From Lineus longissimus (taxonomy: Eukaryota > Nemertea > Pilidiophora > Heteronemertea > Lineidae), in assembly GCF_910592395.1 (NCBI RefSeq), contig NC_088315.1, positions 12,218,501 through 12,282,500 of the forward strand: 64,000 nucleotides of DNA, given 5' to 3'. A model generated the notes under the pieces. The model did not search any database. It was not told where the DNA came from and saw nothing but the letters and a program-made list of their open reading frames with translations. A program made the position numbers and the translations under genes. Of the stretch, positions 22,221-32,770 are shown piece by piece. The number at the start of each line of letters is the position of its first letter. Within the stretch, counting starts at the first letter, position 1.

Positions 22221-23718
22221 TATGGGCGGTTATTTCCGCATAAATAGAGGTTGTCTGAAATAGACATTTTATGTCGTGTTATGACTGGAATAGACGTTTG
22301 GTGGCGCTCGTTTTAACGGAGACGTACCTGAAATAAACATATTGTGTCGTATCTCAAATAGACATACACTCAAATAGACGTTTGGTGGCGCTCGTATCTC
22401 AAATAAACATATATTGTCGTGTTTTCAGCTTTTTGTTAATAACTCAAATAGACGTTTGGTGTCGCTTTTCAAATAGACATACACTCAAATAGACGTTTGG
22501 TGGCGCTCGTTTCTCAAATAAACATATATTGTCATGTTTTCAGCTTTTTGTGTAAAACTCAAATAGACGTTTGGTGTCGCTTTCCGCAAAAATGGAAGTT
22601 CCCCAAATAGACGTGGTGTGGCGCTTACCGCAATGATAATGTGCAAAAAAGCCAGTTGAGCAGAGACTATGTTTGAACTGCGAGTATAATAAAGTAGAAG
22701 ACGAGAAGCATCTATTACTGGAATGTTCCTTGTATAACCAAGAACGAATTGAACTCTTTTCCTCATTGAATTCGTTCACATCTTTCCAGTCCCTTAATAA
22801 CGAGCAAAAATTCTCCTTTCTTATGTCATACAATCACGGGGACTCAGAAATTGGTAAATCTGTTATCAATTTTATCATAGCCTGTCTCAAAAAAAGAGCA
22901 CTCAAGAATCCTACCTAATAATTCTAGTTCTCAAAAATTCTACCCGGTATTCTAGTTAGTCACAGGATAGATCGATTCTTTCTGACTAGGCCTACTGGTA
23001 CTAGATAGTATTTAACAATATTATTGTAAATTATTGTATGGCTTCCCTTGGAGTAAATAGAACGTTCTATCTACTCCAACATTCTGTTCACTCCAAGAGC
23101 TTCCGAACAATTTCACCGGTCTCCGTCTTGTACATTCATGTAACGTTAATTTGTTTATCATTGTGTGTTCTACTGTTGCATTGTCTATCTTGTTAGATTG
23201 AGCAATAAAATTACTTACTTACTTACTTACTAATGTCAGTATCGCTGTTGCCGTCGTTAAAATTGATTCCAGCGCCACACAACGTCTATTTGGGGAACTT
23301 CCATTTTTGTGGAAAAGCGACACCAAACGTCTATTTGAGAGTATGTCTATTTGAAAAGCGACACCAAACGTCTATTTGAGTTAAACACAAAAAAGCTGAA
23401 AACACGACAATATATGTTTATTTGAGATACGAGCGCCACCGAACGTCTATTTGAGTGTATGTCTATTTGAAAAGCGACACCAAACGTCTATTTGAGTTAT
23501 TAACAAAAAGCTGAAAACACGACAATATATGTTTATTTGATATACGAGCGCCACCAAACGTCTATTTGAGTGTATGTCTATTTGAGATACGACACAATAT
23601 GTTTATTTCAGGTACGTCTCCGTTAAAACGAGCGCCACCAAACGTCTATTCGAGTCATAACACGACATAAAATGTCTATTTGAGACAACTTCTATTTATG
23701 CGGAAATAACCGGGCATA
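22221..23718. mobile_element. Giant inverted-repeat element with CAAATAGACGTTTGGTGGCG arms
   Basis: A perfect 6-bp duplication TACTTA (22215-22220, 23719-23724) flanks termini TATGGGCGGTTATTTCCGCA. Each arm is about 410 bp and is itself a tandem of units such as CTCAAATAGACGTTTGGTG and AAATAAACATATATTGTCGT. The 630-bp centre is a LINE 3' end. The target length and tandem arms resemble the element at 14435-15262. No transposase is present. Confidence 0.85.
22640..23233 (+). pseudogene. LINE 3' fragment with (ACTT)n tail
   Basis: An open frame to 22918 ends the ORF2 of a LINE: RLCLNCEYNKVEDEKHLLLE, CSLYNQERIELF, then IIACLKKRALKNPT. The two Cys pairs and His match the C-terminal zinc-knuckle pattern seen at 880-950. 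A 3' UTR follows, ending AATAAAA and (CTTA)n at 23206-23233, a tandem-repeat tail typical of CR1/L2-like LINEs. The RT and endonuclease are missing. It occupies the exact centre of the giant inverted-repeat element. Confidence 0.8.
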
Positions 23719-23721
23719 TAC

Positions 23722-24299
23722 TTACCCGTCGTTTGGTTTGGCTCATTATCATAATGCAATTTCGGAACCGAGGAGCGCCACTATCGGTTCTGAGACAAAC
23801 CAGGCTGCTGGGCGAGAAATTTCGCAAGGTTTTTTTTGGCGGGAATAATTTGTACTGTGCAAGATGTGATATGGTCATAAAATAAGAGAGAAAAGTTAAC
23901 CCGCCTGGTAAGGGCCGGTGCTAGAGGTATGGGAGTGGGGGGGGGGGGGGGGTATGGTGATATGGGGTACGGGGGTATGGGGTGGCCAATCACTGTCCTA
24001 TAATTACAGATTTATTATCTCTTTATTACTGCATTAGGGGCAAGAAGAAACTTCAACTGTCTTATTATCCGGGATCAATTGAATCTTAATTATAGGCACA
24101 TGTTTTTAGGGGTCGATGAAGGGGCGGGGGGGGGGGGGGGGGTACCTGCTGCGTGTTCTCGCTTCAAAAAACTTGATTCAATTTCCCAAACGTGTGATTT
24201 CTAGGCCACGTGCTTGATGTAAAAGAAAAAAAACCCTCTCATTAGTCAATGGCTTTGGCAATCATCGGAAATATCCGAACCAAACCAAACGACGGGTAA
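23722..24299. mobile_element. MITE with TTACCCGTCGTTTGGTTTGG ends
   Basis: Perfect 20-bp terminal inverted repeats at 23722-23741 and 24280-24299. G16 (23937-23952) and G17 (24126-24142) tracts lie inside. The left terminus overlaps the target duplication of the neighbouring element at 22221-23718, so one inserted at the edge of the other. The target duplication is undefined. Confidence 0.7.
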
Positions 24300-24372
24300 A
24301 TAACTCTTCCCGAAAATATTTTAAGTTAAACTTATAATATCAAGTAATTGTGACCCGATTGAATCGCCAGAA

Positions 24373-24642
24373 ATGGATGGAGGCGATAACGAAAAACCCT
24401 TTCCCGGTAAATTTTCCCCCTTGAGTACTACTTCAAGTTGCCAAGCCAACATCAACACAGCCACCTCCGACGAGCGCCATGCACAAAATGAACTGAAAGA
24501 ACCAGTCCACATTGAGTTAAGACTGCCTTGGAAGTGTGTCAAATCTAAGATTCGATTTGAGTGGTTTATAAGTAACAAAGACCTGACAGCGTCCTCGTTC
24601 ATTTGGAAATATACGAATCTTGGCCAGATTTTGACAGAATAA
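24373..24642 (+). CDS. Uncharacterised 89-codon frame
   Basis: An open frame from a Met (MDGGDNEKPFPGKFS) to a stop at 24642. It is not part of any repeat recognised here and has fairly ordinary amino-acid use (HIELRLPWKCVKSKIRFEWF). I know no matching domain. It could be an exon or a chance frame; a longer frame on neither side supports it. Confidence 0.2.
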   Translation: MDGGDNEKPFPGKFSPLSTTSSCQANINTATSDERHAQNELKEPVHIELRLPWKCVKSKIRFEWFISNKDLTASSFIWKYTNLGQILTE

Positions 24643-24649
24643 ATCGAAA

Positions 24650-25790
24650 TTAATGCTGTCGGTTAAAAGAAATCAATATCTTTATTATTAGGCCAAGAAA
24701 GCGTAGATTAGATAAGATGGCGTATTGCTTTATAATTATCTGAAGAAAACGTCCAAATTACGTAATTCTAAGTGAGACCTTTATGTTTCCTTCTGTGTAT
24801 CACAGCAATGAGCTTCTCCCTGGTTTGTCATTTATTATCTCTGTCCCTTCACTAACCCCGGGAGATATCAAAACTAAAGCTGGAACACAATGAAATATTT
24901 CGATTATAGTCTAATTATGGAACACACAGAATCTGGTGTAGAGATAGAAATTGTCCCCCAAGAAAGAAGTATCCGGCCCTATTCTAATCTGACGGATTAT
25001 GGCATGTGGTTCTATAAAAACCGTGAACGTCATTAACTTGGAGATGAAAGCGTATTAAAGAATCCCATGCGTTCTATCCTACGACATTTCAGATGTCTAC
25101 TCCTTGAACACATAAGGTACTGGGAAACTGCATGTTAAGCAGTGGTCACTAAAGGTTGTTTGTCTTTGCAGTGATAGGGCTACTGGTTCGTCAAAACCGA
25201 TCTACTATAAAGACCTAGGCCCCTCACATACCCAGGACTACACATCCCTGCAACATTGACTGGTTCCATATTGAACCGTTCGTGTGAATACGCAAGCAAG
25301 CTGATATATCAATGGTGTAATTAGAAGTCTTCTTTAAGAAAGCTAGTCCGAGAGGCATTGGAACTGGTTTGTCATTAAATAGACTGTACAGCTGCCTCAT
25401 GAAATGCTGTCGACAATATTGACAGAATGTACAGTAACTTCTTGCAGAACTTATCAAAGTAAACTTATCCTTGTACTCTAGTTGTAACGTATTCAGTATG
25501 ATACATGTATATAGTACTAGTCAAGTGAAGATTATGATTAAACACTGTGTAATATGACTGTGTATATTGTTCTGTGCAACACCACAATTTTTGAATAGGG
25601 AATGGCGGCAATTGCAATCTTGCTACGGCCCTGTAGAGTATAATTTTCCATAGATCTTCTTCTATTTCCAAGTGTAAATCAGAACAGCATTTAAGGTGAT
25701 GACAGGCAATTGAAATATATACATGTAGTTGGTGTCCAAGAGTAAGCTTGTCTTTTGAGCTATTTACACCATTTGGCTACAATCAACTGT
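24650..25790. other. No recognised feature
   Basis: Only short unconvincing frames occur. Confidence 0.5.
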
Positions 25791-25799
25791 GTTGGGCAA

Positions 25800-25925
25800 T
25801 TCATCAAAATACTCGCTATGCCAGGAGGCAACTGTGCTTGCCAGTCTGCAGAGCGACAGCTTGAAAGTGCAGGTAATTATGACATAAAAGTGTCGTATAC
25901 ACTTCAAGATAATTTATTGCTAATT
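25800..25925. repeat. Dispersed repeat, copy 2 (partner 1530-1625)
   Basis: CTCGCTATGCCAGGA, GCCAGTCTGC, AGTGCAGGTAATTA and AAAAGTGTCGTATACACTT match 1530-1625. Confidence 0.5.
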
Positions 25926-25978
25926 TATAGCCAATAAAATATTAGCTAATTTAATTAGTAATTTAATTGGTTATCCCA

Positions 25979-26116
25979 GGTGCACGGACACAGTACGGCG
26001 AACGGCGGTTCAGCGTTTTCACCGCCAAGCTCTGGAACCAATTGCCAAAGGGCTTACAGAAGGCACCCAGTCTAAACATCTTCAAAAAAATGCTCAAAAC
26101 ACATCTTTTCAACTAA
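25979..26116 (+). pseudogene. LINE ORF2 extreme C-terminus
   Basis: A 45-codon frame ends in TAA. It reads GARTQYGERRFSVFTAKLWN, QLPKGLQKAPSL and NIFKKMLKTHLFN, matching the closing segment of many CR1/Jockey-like LINE proteins (YGxRxFS..A.LWN.LP, then FK..LKTHLF). It lacks a start codon and everything upstream, so it is a strongly 5'-truncated insertion. Its 3' flank does not show an obvious tandem tail. A C19 tract follows at 26225-26243. Confidence 0.85.
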
Positions 26117-27122
26117 GTGCCTTCTGTAAGCCGATGTAAGCCGCAAATTTGTCTCATGGATGGATTCTCCATCATTTCTTAACGAGAAGTGGACGCGTTT
26201 AGGGATAGCTAAATGGCAATACTACCCCCCCCCCCCCCCCCCCAACCCAACCACCACCATCTTAACTTATGTTAATTATTTGACCAATCAGCAGTGAAAG
26301 GGTTCATCTCAACCTTGGTGCATTGCTGCCACACATGAGAAGAAGGAATTATAGGAACCTCCTATTTTTTTTAATTTTTCCTGGTGGGTCTTAGTTTATT
26401 GAAGTCTACTTTATATTTAAATATTGTCAAAAAGCTGTCTGCCATAGTTGTGCTGCCGTGGACGATACCTGCTCGGAATGCTGTCGTTGTGTGTTATTAC
26501 TTGACTCGTGGATGAGCCCTACCTTAGGAAATCAATTGTTTAAGCAGAGACGTGGATGAGCCTAAATGGGAATCAGTTGTGTTGTGTGCTAGTGCGCCTC
26601 TCCTGATACGGTCGATAGATGTCTTTTACGTTATATAATCGTGGTCATGACAAGCTTTCTCGCGTCGTCACTCGACTGTTTCAGGCACTCAGGATTGTGT
26701 AGCTGTTACTTTCATGAGCTGAGTTGAGAGATATTTTGAGAGTTGTTGACATTGTGACATTGAATTTTTTTCTGGTATGTGAATTTTGGCTCTAGGAAAA
26801 TTCGTCCCCGGAAAATTCGTCCCCGGAAAACTCGTACCCGGAAAATTCGTCCCCTAGGAAAATTACTCCCCGGAAAATTCGTCCCCGAGGAAAATTTGTC
26901 CCCGGATAATTCGTCCCCGAGGATAATAATTCGTCCCTGGAAAATTCGTCCATTAGGATAATTCGTCCCTGGGAAATTGGTCCCCGAGGATAATTCGTCC
27001 CCGGAAAATTTAACAAAAGTTGAACGTTTCTGACATTACTTTCTAGTATTAACTACTACTTACTACTTTCGACTTTTCACATTCAGTGTTATATCTCTAT
27101 TTACTACCCTACTAGCTAGTTA

Positions 27123-28760
27123 TGGCCCTGTCACACTATTGCGTATCGTACTAGCGTACGGCAGCGTATGAAAAATATAACTCATACGCTGGTATACGCT
27201 GACATACGTTAGGCATCGGTTGTATACGTTGCAAGCACGGTCGCATAAGGTTGCATACGCTGGTATACGGCGAGGCAGACAATTATTTTTAAGCATGCTT
27301 AAAAATGTTGTGCGTATTCGGACGTACGGTTTATACGCTACCAAACGCAACGCATACGATCTGAATACGCGAGAGTTTTGCTAGAGGTACGTTACTCATA
27401 GGTCGAGTACGCTGGTCATACGCTAGACATACGTTGACATGAAAGAGTACCGTACAGCTAGCGTATTGACAGCGCATAAGTAACGTACATTCAACGTATG
27501 TGTGACGTATCTGCAACGTATATTGACATCTTGGCGTACGCCTGACGATTGAGTAACGTATTTAACGTACAACTAGCGTATGATTGGCGTATGGCCAGCG
27601 TATCCCCAGCGTATTGCCAGCGTTTTGAGAAAATGTTTTTATAGGCTCCCATTTTGAGATCTTCTTCAGTTCTTCGTGGACCTCAGACGAGAGAGGATGG
27701 AGGTAGCTCTTCTTCAACATCAGTATGATCTGATCGATTCGGCTGTTCACCACATCCGATATTTAAGAATAAAAAGAAGGAAGAGAAAAAGAAGAAGACG
27801 TGAAGTCTGGATGAGACCATGTATCGGAAGGCGAAGGCAGTTTGGCCTCTATGACCAGCTTCTAGTGGAGGTCCGAAACGAGGACCAAAGATCCTTCAAG
27901 AACTTCATGCGGATGCCTCGATGAGTACATGCCTGAGGTGATGACCTGTCCCAGCACTCCTGAGGGATGGCGTGCCATATAGATCTGACAAGTTCCTTCA
28001 GAAGTGGAACTTCCCCCATTAATGTGGTGCACTAGATGGGAAGCACATTGCCTGCAAGTGTCCTCCAAAGAGTGGTTCCCAATACTTTAACTACGATTTT
28101 ACTCTGTTGTACTCTTGGCCCTTGTAGACGCGGAGTACAAGTTCATCTGGGCAGACCTCGGTGGTACAGGATCAGCATCAGACGCACAGATCTACAATAA
28201 CTCTGAAATCAAGGAATTTGATGAATACGGTACCATCGGATTCCCTGCCCCAGATCCTTTACCCAATGACTACCAGGATGATGATGGGGTATTCTTGCCT
28301 TTTCCTCGGCCTCGGGTAGACGATGTCTTCTTCTTAGGAGGCATGTTGACAGTTCGACGTCTACTGCAACAATGCTCCAATGTGGAAAGGCCGCCATTTA
28401 TATGGGCACTTTGTCACATGAAAGCGGTACGCTGGTCATGCGCTGGTCATAATGCTACTCATACGCTAGCCATATACAGACTAAGCTGGCCATACGATGG
28501 TCATACGCTGGACATACGCTGACACACGCTGGTCATTCTCTGTCATACGCTGACATTCGTTGACATTCGCTGACATTCGCTGTCATACGTTGGCCATACG
28601 CTGGCCATACGCTACTCATACGCTACTCATAGGTTAAATACGGTAAGTATACGCACAATTCTGCATTTTCAAGGGCTTTTTTGTGCGTATGAAAGTTATT
28701 TTATGAATTTTCATACGCAACTCATACGTTCCTCACATACGCAATAGTGTGACAGGGCCA
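27123..28760 (+). mobile_element. PIF/Harbinger transposon, nested
   Basis: Termini TGGCCCTGTCACACTATTGC and the complement are flanked by a TTA duplication (27120-27122, 28761-28763), the TWA target of this superfamily. About 500 bp on the left and 320 bp on the right are packed with variants of CATACGCTGG on either strand, probable transposase-binding repeats. A deleted transposase gene occupies 27676-28330. Confidence 0.92.
27676..28330 (+). pseudogene. PIF/Harbinger DDE transposase, decayed
   Basis: The N-terminal region reads through a basic RRKRKRRRREVW, GRRRQFGLYDQLLVEVRNED and SFKNFMRM. An internal deletion and frameshift then jump to EYMPEVMTCPSTPEGWRAI, KFLQKWNFPH and, again shifted, GALDGKHIACKCPPKSGSQY, which carries the first catalytic Asp. 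A last open stretch has LVDAEYKFIWADLGG, GSASDAQIYNNSEIKEF (second Asp) and TIGFPAPDPLPND. The C-terminal third with the catalytic Glu is missing, and several stops interrupt the gene. Best known relative: HARBI1-like transposases. It cannot make an active enzyme. Confidence 0.88.
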
Positions 28761-28920
28761 TTACCTACTCCACTTTTTTCATAGTAGGTAGAGGTATTTC
28801 GCCTGCCTACCTCTACCTACTATGAAAATAGTGGGGTAGGTAACTAGCTAGTAGGGTAGTAAAGAGAGAATGTTACACTGAAAGTAGTAGTTATTATACA
28901 GTCCATTCGAAAAGACTTAA

Positions 28921-29235
28921 AGCGAACTGGAACCGCCGAGCGATTTATTCAACTTTTCGACTTTCACCGCCCGAGAAAGTCGAGTTTAGATTTGTAGCTC
29001 CGCCCCCAGTGCCCGAGCATGCGCAGTTCAATTTGTTATTATTGAGAATCATGTGAGAATCACGTGAGTCATGCGATCTTTCATTCATGAATTTTCGTAG
29101 TAAATTCCATAGTAGTGACGTCACTGAATGATTGACAGCTAGGCGCCATGTTTCATTCATGCCTCGTTCTGATCACCAGATACGCGGGAAATGAAAACGA
29201 GGTCATACGAACTGGCTTGGCGGTTCCAGTTCGCT
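28921..29235. mobile_element. TTAA MITE, 315 bp
   Basis: Inverted ends AGCGAACTGGAACCGCC are flanked by TTAA on both sides (28917-28920, 29236-29239). Removing it joins the two halves of the outer element's arm (AAAAGACTTAAGAGTCTTAG). A TTAA target fits Kolobok or piggyBac-type enzymes. Confidence 0.85.
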
Positions 29236-29569
29236 TTAAGAGTCTTAGAAAGTAAAGTCAGAAACTTTCAACTTTTTAAAATTTTCTGGGGACGAATTAT
29301 CTTCTGGGACGAATTTTCCGGGGACGAATTATCCTCGGGGACGAATTATCCTCGTGGACGAATTTTCCGGGACGAATTTTCAGGGGACGAATTTTCCTTG
29401 GGGACGAATTATCTGGGGACGAATTATCCAGGGACGAATTTTCCTGTAACCGTGAATTTTACCCTAAGTGGGTTGAAAGTATGAATACTATTTTCGGGTA
29501 CAGAAATTAAACTCATTTTGTATTAACCAGTAGTCATATTTTCTTGTTCTTGTTCTTGTGGAGCTACGG

Positions 29570-29968
29570 AACAGCTACGAGCTAACAAGGTAAAACACAA
29601 TAGAGCTCATTGTTATGCAAGTTAGTTAGATAACTGGAAAAAATCAAACCCTTCAACACATCGCCTATCAGCCGTGAAAGTTTCAGTGCTCTCCACCAAG
29701 CGGATACGGAGGAGTTGTCCACGGAAACAAAAAGCGCTCATTATCTCATGAACAAAGCAAATATCAATATATTGCCTCGAATGAAAGTTGTTGCAAAGCA
29801 TCTGATCCACTTCCTTGAAAATTGTATGACGATAGCATTCATAATTAGTGAGCTACGAGCTAACGAGGTAAAAAAACAATGGAGCTCATTGTTGTACATG
29901 CAAATTAGTTCCATAACTGAAGAAATCAAACACTCATTATCTCATGAACGAAGCAAATATCAATATAT
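29570..29968 (+). repeat. Dispersed satellite S, about 1.4 units
   Basis: Units of about 280 bp with landmarks GAGCTCATTGTTATGCAA, TTTCAGTGCTCTCCACCAAG, CTCATGAACAAAGCAAATAT and GAAAGTTGTTGCAAAGCAT. The array is interrupted at 29968 by the SINE/LINE insertion and resumes at 38803. Other copies: 43930-44955 (reverse). Confidence 0.8.
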
Positions 29969-30325
29969 GATGATGATGATGATGTTGGGTTCTTGTTCTT
30001 GGGAACGGGCAAAACATAAATGCGAGTAAAACATATCGGTCATTCTACTCCGTTCAAAATCAACTTTTTATGCAATTTCAACGGGCAAAATTAAATTTTA
30101 GTGCAAGTTTAACGAATCGGAACGTGACAGTGTGGTAATAAACTAACGAGGAGTAAGGATAGATACGGTATCGAGGGAAATTAACGAACTTTTGAAGTGA
30201 CTAAAAACTTGTCGGACATTTGCCTGTGCTATGCACTGAGTGTACAGGTAATATAAACACTCTGCACTGTAGGGTCCTATACATTGACTATAGACACTTC
30301 ATATTAGTATTGTGCGTCACACCTA

Positions 30326-31159
30326 GTGAACAGTATGAAGGTGTGTGCAGGAATACCGAATGGGCCTTGTCCTCACGAGGACGAGGACAATGGGCAGATC
30401 GAATGGAGTTTGTGCGACCTATGGCTGTGTGCAAAGTGCAATAAGTCCCGCTTCCCTGAGCATGGAAGGTCAGTGACGGGGGCCAATAAGAAGAAGCCGC
30501 TAGATCTCTCGGAGCTGTTGAAGCTAAAGGACAGTGCTGACTTTGTTGATGTGTTCATTCAGTCTATCGAGACTACGTTTCAATATAACCAGAATTCCGT
30601 ACGGGAGGCTTTGACTACACTAGAACTGAACACTCTGACGGAGATTGGGAAACTGCTGTGTGAGGCCTGTATTGGCCTTATTCCGCAACATAAGGAAAAA
30701 CGGCTCATAAATAGGCAGGTGAAACATAAACTTGTTGAGGATATATTTCATCTGGGTTACAGCGTGGTGAACCAGATACCCTCTAAGGAACTTGATAAGA
30801 TCTACAAAGGGGAAACGGTCTGCGCTTCTGAGGAACAGCCCGTTATCCAACTTGCGGACTTGATATCGGAACTAACAGACTTAAAACAGAGAGTCGGTCA
30901 GCTGGAGGTTGAGACCAGAAACTTGAGAGAAGACAATAGGCGTTTAGAGCAGGCGCTCCAAGATAGCAACCTCAATCCTGCAGATGTGGACGAGGAGGTT
31001 ACTGATATTGTCTCTACTGTCCCTGGTCTACCAGTGGAGACTTGCGAAGATTCCTCTAATCTGAGGAATCTTCTGAGGACCCCATTCCCGACGAGGTTGG
31101 TCCCAACGACTTTACCATGCCAAAACGTAAACGCAACAGGAGAAAGAAGAGTAAACTGA
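30326..31159 (+). CDS. LINE ORF1 protein
   Basis: An intact 277-codon frame starts at MNSMKVCAGI. The first 45 residues hold a Cys/His cluster (C7, C15, H17, C30, C35, C38), resembling a PHD- or esterase-less ORF1 zinc finger of CR1-group LINEs. Residues about 170-215 (LADLISELTDLKQRVGQLEV and following) form a heptad-type coiled coil, suited to trimer formation. Such proteins bind the element's RNA in the retrotransposition particle. The C-terminus overlaps the start of ORF2 by about 40 bp. An in-frame Met four codons in (MKVCAG) could also be used. Confidence 0.75.
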   Translation: MNSMKVCAGIPNGPCPHEDEDNGQIEWSLCDLWLCAKCNKSRFPEHGRSVTGANKKKPLDLSELLKLKDSADFVDVFIQSIETTFQYNQNSVREALTTLELNTLTEIGKLLCEACIGLIPQHKEKRLINRQVKHKLVEDIFHLGYSVVNQIPSKELDKIYKGETVCASEEQPVIQLADLISELTDLKQRVGQLEVETRNLREDNRRLEQALQDSNLNPADVDEEVTDIVSTVPGLPVETCEDSSNLRNLLRTPFPTRLVPTTLPCQNVNATGERRVN

Positions 31160-32338
31160 AGAGTGTACTGAAACCTGCGGTTGATAAATCCAGTAAGAGG
31201 CCACTGGCTACCAAGGAGCCTACGCTGCCACCGACGAAAGCAGCCTACCTTGGTCGAGTGAACCCGGCGCATTCTATACAGGATGTCGCTGATCACATTG
31301 TCGAGATCGGGGTGAAAAACTGTGGAGAGAAAACGATGGATGGTGCAGGGAATACGATCCACGGTCCACTGGCTCTTGGGGTAGGGAATATGATTCCTAC
31401 TACACCCAGGACTGTGACTACGACCGCGGACACTGGTATACCCAGGTCGACAATCCGTGGAGAGAACGATAAGCATTCCGAAGAAGTTATTTGTGAAACT
31501 TTTAACTGTCACGGGTTTAAAGCTAGTGCACCCTATATAGCCGAGAGGCTTCAGAACTGCTATGTCATGTGTTTGTGCGAAACGTGGCTAACGCCCAGTG
31601 AACTGTCTTCGATTCCGGATGCCCTTGCTGCGGTGGACTCGCGCTTTGAGCCATCATCCTATGTGGTGTTTGCGAAATCAAGCATGACGGACGTGGTGCA
31701 GCATCACTCTGGCCGCCCATATGGTGGGGTAGCTGTTATATGCAAGAAACTCCCAGGTCTCTCCTGGCAAGATATTGCTATTGACAATGATAGAATTATC
31801 GCTGTGTTACTGAACAACCGAGCTGGTATACGGCAGACCATTGTGAACAACTATATGCCCTATTTTGAGGTGCCCGGAGCTAGCCTAGCCCCATTTATTG
31901 AATGTTTAGACGGGCTGCAGTCGTGTCTGGATAAATATGGTCCTATTTCTCCTATTCGAATATGTGGTGACTTTAACGCCCAGTTGCCTCATGGTGACAC
32001 CCTTTCGCGTCACTGGTACAGAACCAGAAGCTTCTCCAGGCAGTCAAAGCTACTATATGACTTCATCACCTCGAATGACCTCACAGCAGCTGACATAGGA
32101 ACGCCGCAGTCAGTAAAGTACACGTATTCTTGTATTAAACGTGGTGTATACACCTGGATTGATCATGTGTTGACGCCTAGATACGATAGTTGCGATTGCG
32201 TGATCGTGCCGCTGGAAGATGGGAATGTGAGTAATCATCTCCCCTTGCAGTTTTCCTTTAACGTCCACGTTGATGATTCTGGAACGCCTGAAAGCTGTAA
32301 GCATAGTGGCCAAACGGGCCACTGTAACTGGAAAGTGC
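31117..32338 (+). pseudogene. LINE ORF2, part 1: apurinic-type endonuclease
   Basis: The frame opens with a basic tail (MPKRKRNRRKKSKLK) that overlaps ORF1. The endonuclease of the EEP fold runs from about residue 125: ETFNCHGFKA, then LCETWLTPSE (catalytic Glu), GRPYGGVAVICKK, ICGDFNAQLPHG (catalytic Asp and Asn), YTWIDHVLTP and NVSNHLPLQF. The last motif is usually SDH; Asn replaces Asp, which would impair cleavage. The domain nicks target DNA to prime reverse transcription. The frame is interrupted at 32338 by a solo LTR and continues in frame at 32771 once the LTR and one GTGC copy are left out. Confidence 0.85.
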
Positions 32339-32766
32339 TGTAATCGTATTGTATTTCAATGTATTCACCTTGCATTATTCCTGTTAACGAACAGGTAGGC
32401 CCTATGCAGGACCCAAATAGGTACAGGTGAGGGGATTTGAACTGACTGCGGCATTGCAGTCCGCTGCTGGCCTCCTGATTGGTGGCGTATTCGTGGTGCA
32501 GTGGCGCAGTGACGTGTGCGTGGTGCAGTGGCGCATTGCAGTTCATTCCCTGTCTCCTGGTTGTTTTGGTCCTGGATATAAAACTGCCTCTCCCTTAGCA
32601 GCGAGAGTTCCATCATAAGTTCGCTCTTGGGTAATTAAAAGAGTACGTATAACATCTTAATCTCGTGTGGATGTTCTTCCCTGATTGATCCCGGAGTAAG
32701 TCCCCAAGACTGAAACCCCCAGGAGATCAGTAATGGAGCCCCCCCCCCCCCCCCCCCCCGATAACA
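32339..32766 (+). mobile_element. Solo LTR, 428 bp
   Basis: The insertion begins TGTAATCG and ends GATAACA (TG...CA termini) and is flanked by a 4-bp duplication GTGC (32335-32338, 32767-32770). A TATAAAA at about 32577, a GAGAGTTCC stretch and an AATTAAAAG signal fit LTR promoter and polyadenylation elements. A C21 run (32739-32759) lies just before the 3' end. No retroviral genes are present. Leaving out the insertion makes the LINE ORF2 frame continuous, strong evidence for exact boundaries. The strand is tentative. Confidence 0.75.
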
Positions 32767-32770
32767 GTGC

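Larger units (their letters stand above)
26788..29451. mobile_element. 9-bp-TSD element with AAAATTCGTCCCCGG minisatellite arms
   Basis: A perfect 9-bp duplication GTGAATTTT (26779-26787 and 29452-29460) brackets termini GGCTCTAGGAAAATTCG and GGTTACAGGAAAATTCG. Each arm opens with 10 or more 15-bp units, GGAAAATTCGTCCCC, followed by an inverted unique part (TTACTACCCTACTAGCTAGTTA). A palindrome with ACCTCTACCTACTATGAAAA lies at 28775-28840. A PIF/Harbinger copy and a TTAA MITE are nested inside. Frames across the minisatellite are artefacts. Confidence 0.88.

Noticed and set aside
22280-23640. CRISPR-like array of regular repeats
   Set aside because: Units are tandem with hardly any spacers, occur in inverted arms and lie in eukaryotic DNA with a target duplication.
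26779-29484. Repetitive RKIRP- and GDEFS-rich frames
   Set aside because: Translations of the GGAAAATTCGTCCCC minisatellite in the arms of the 26788-29451 element.
30898-31512. 204-codon minus-strand frame
   Set aside because: It is antisense to LINE ORF1 and ORF2, which carry recognisable motifs on the plus strand.
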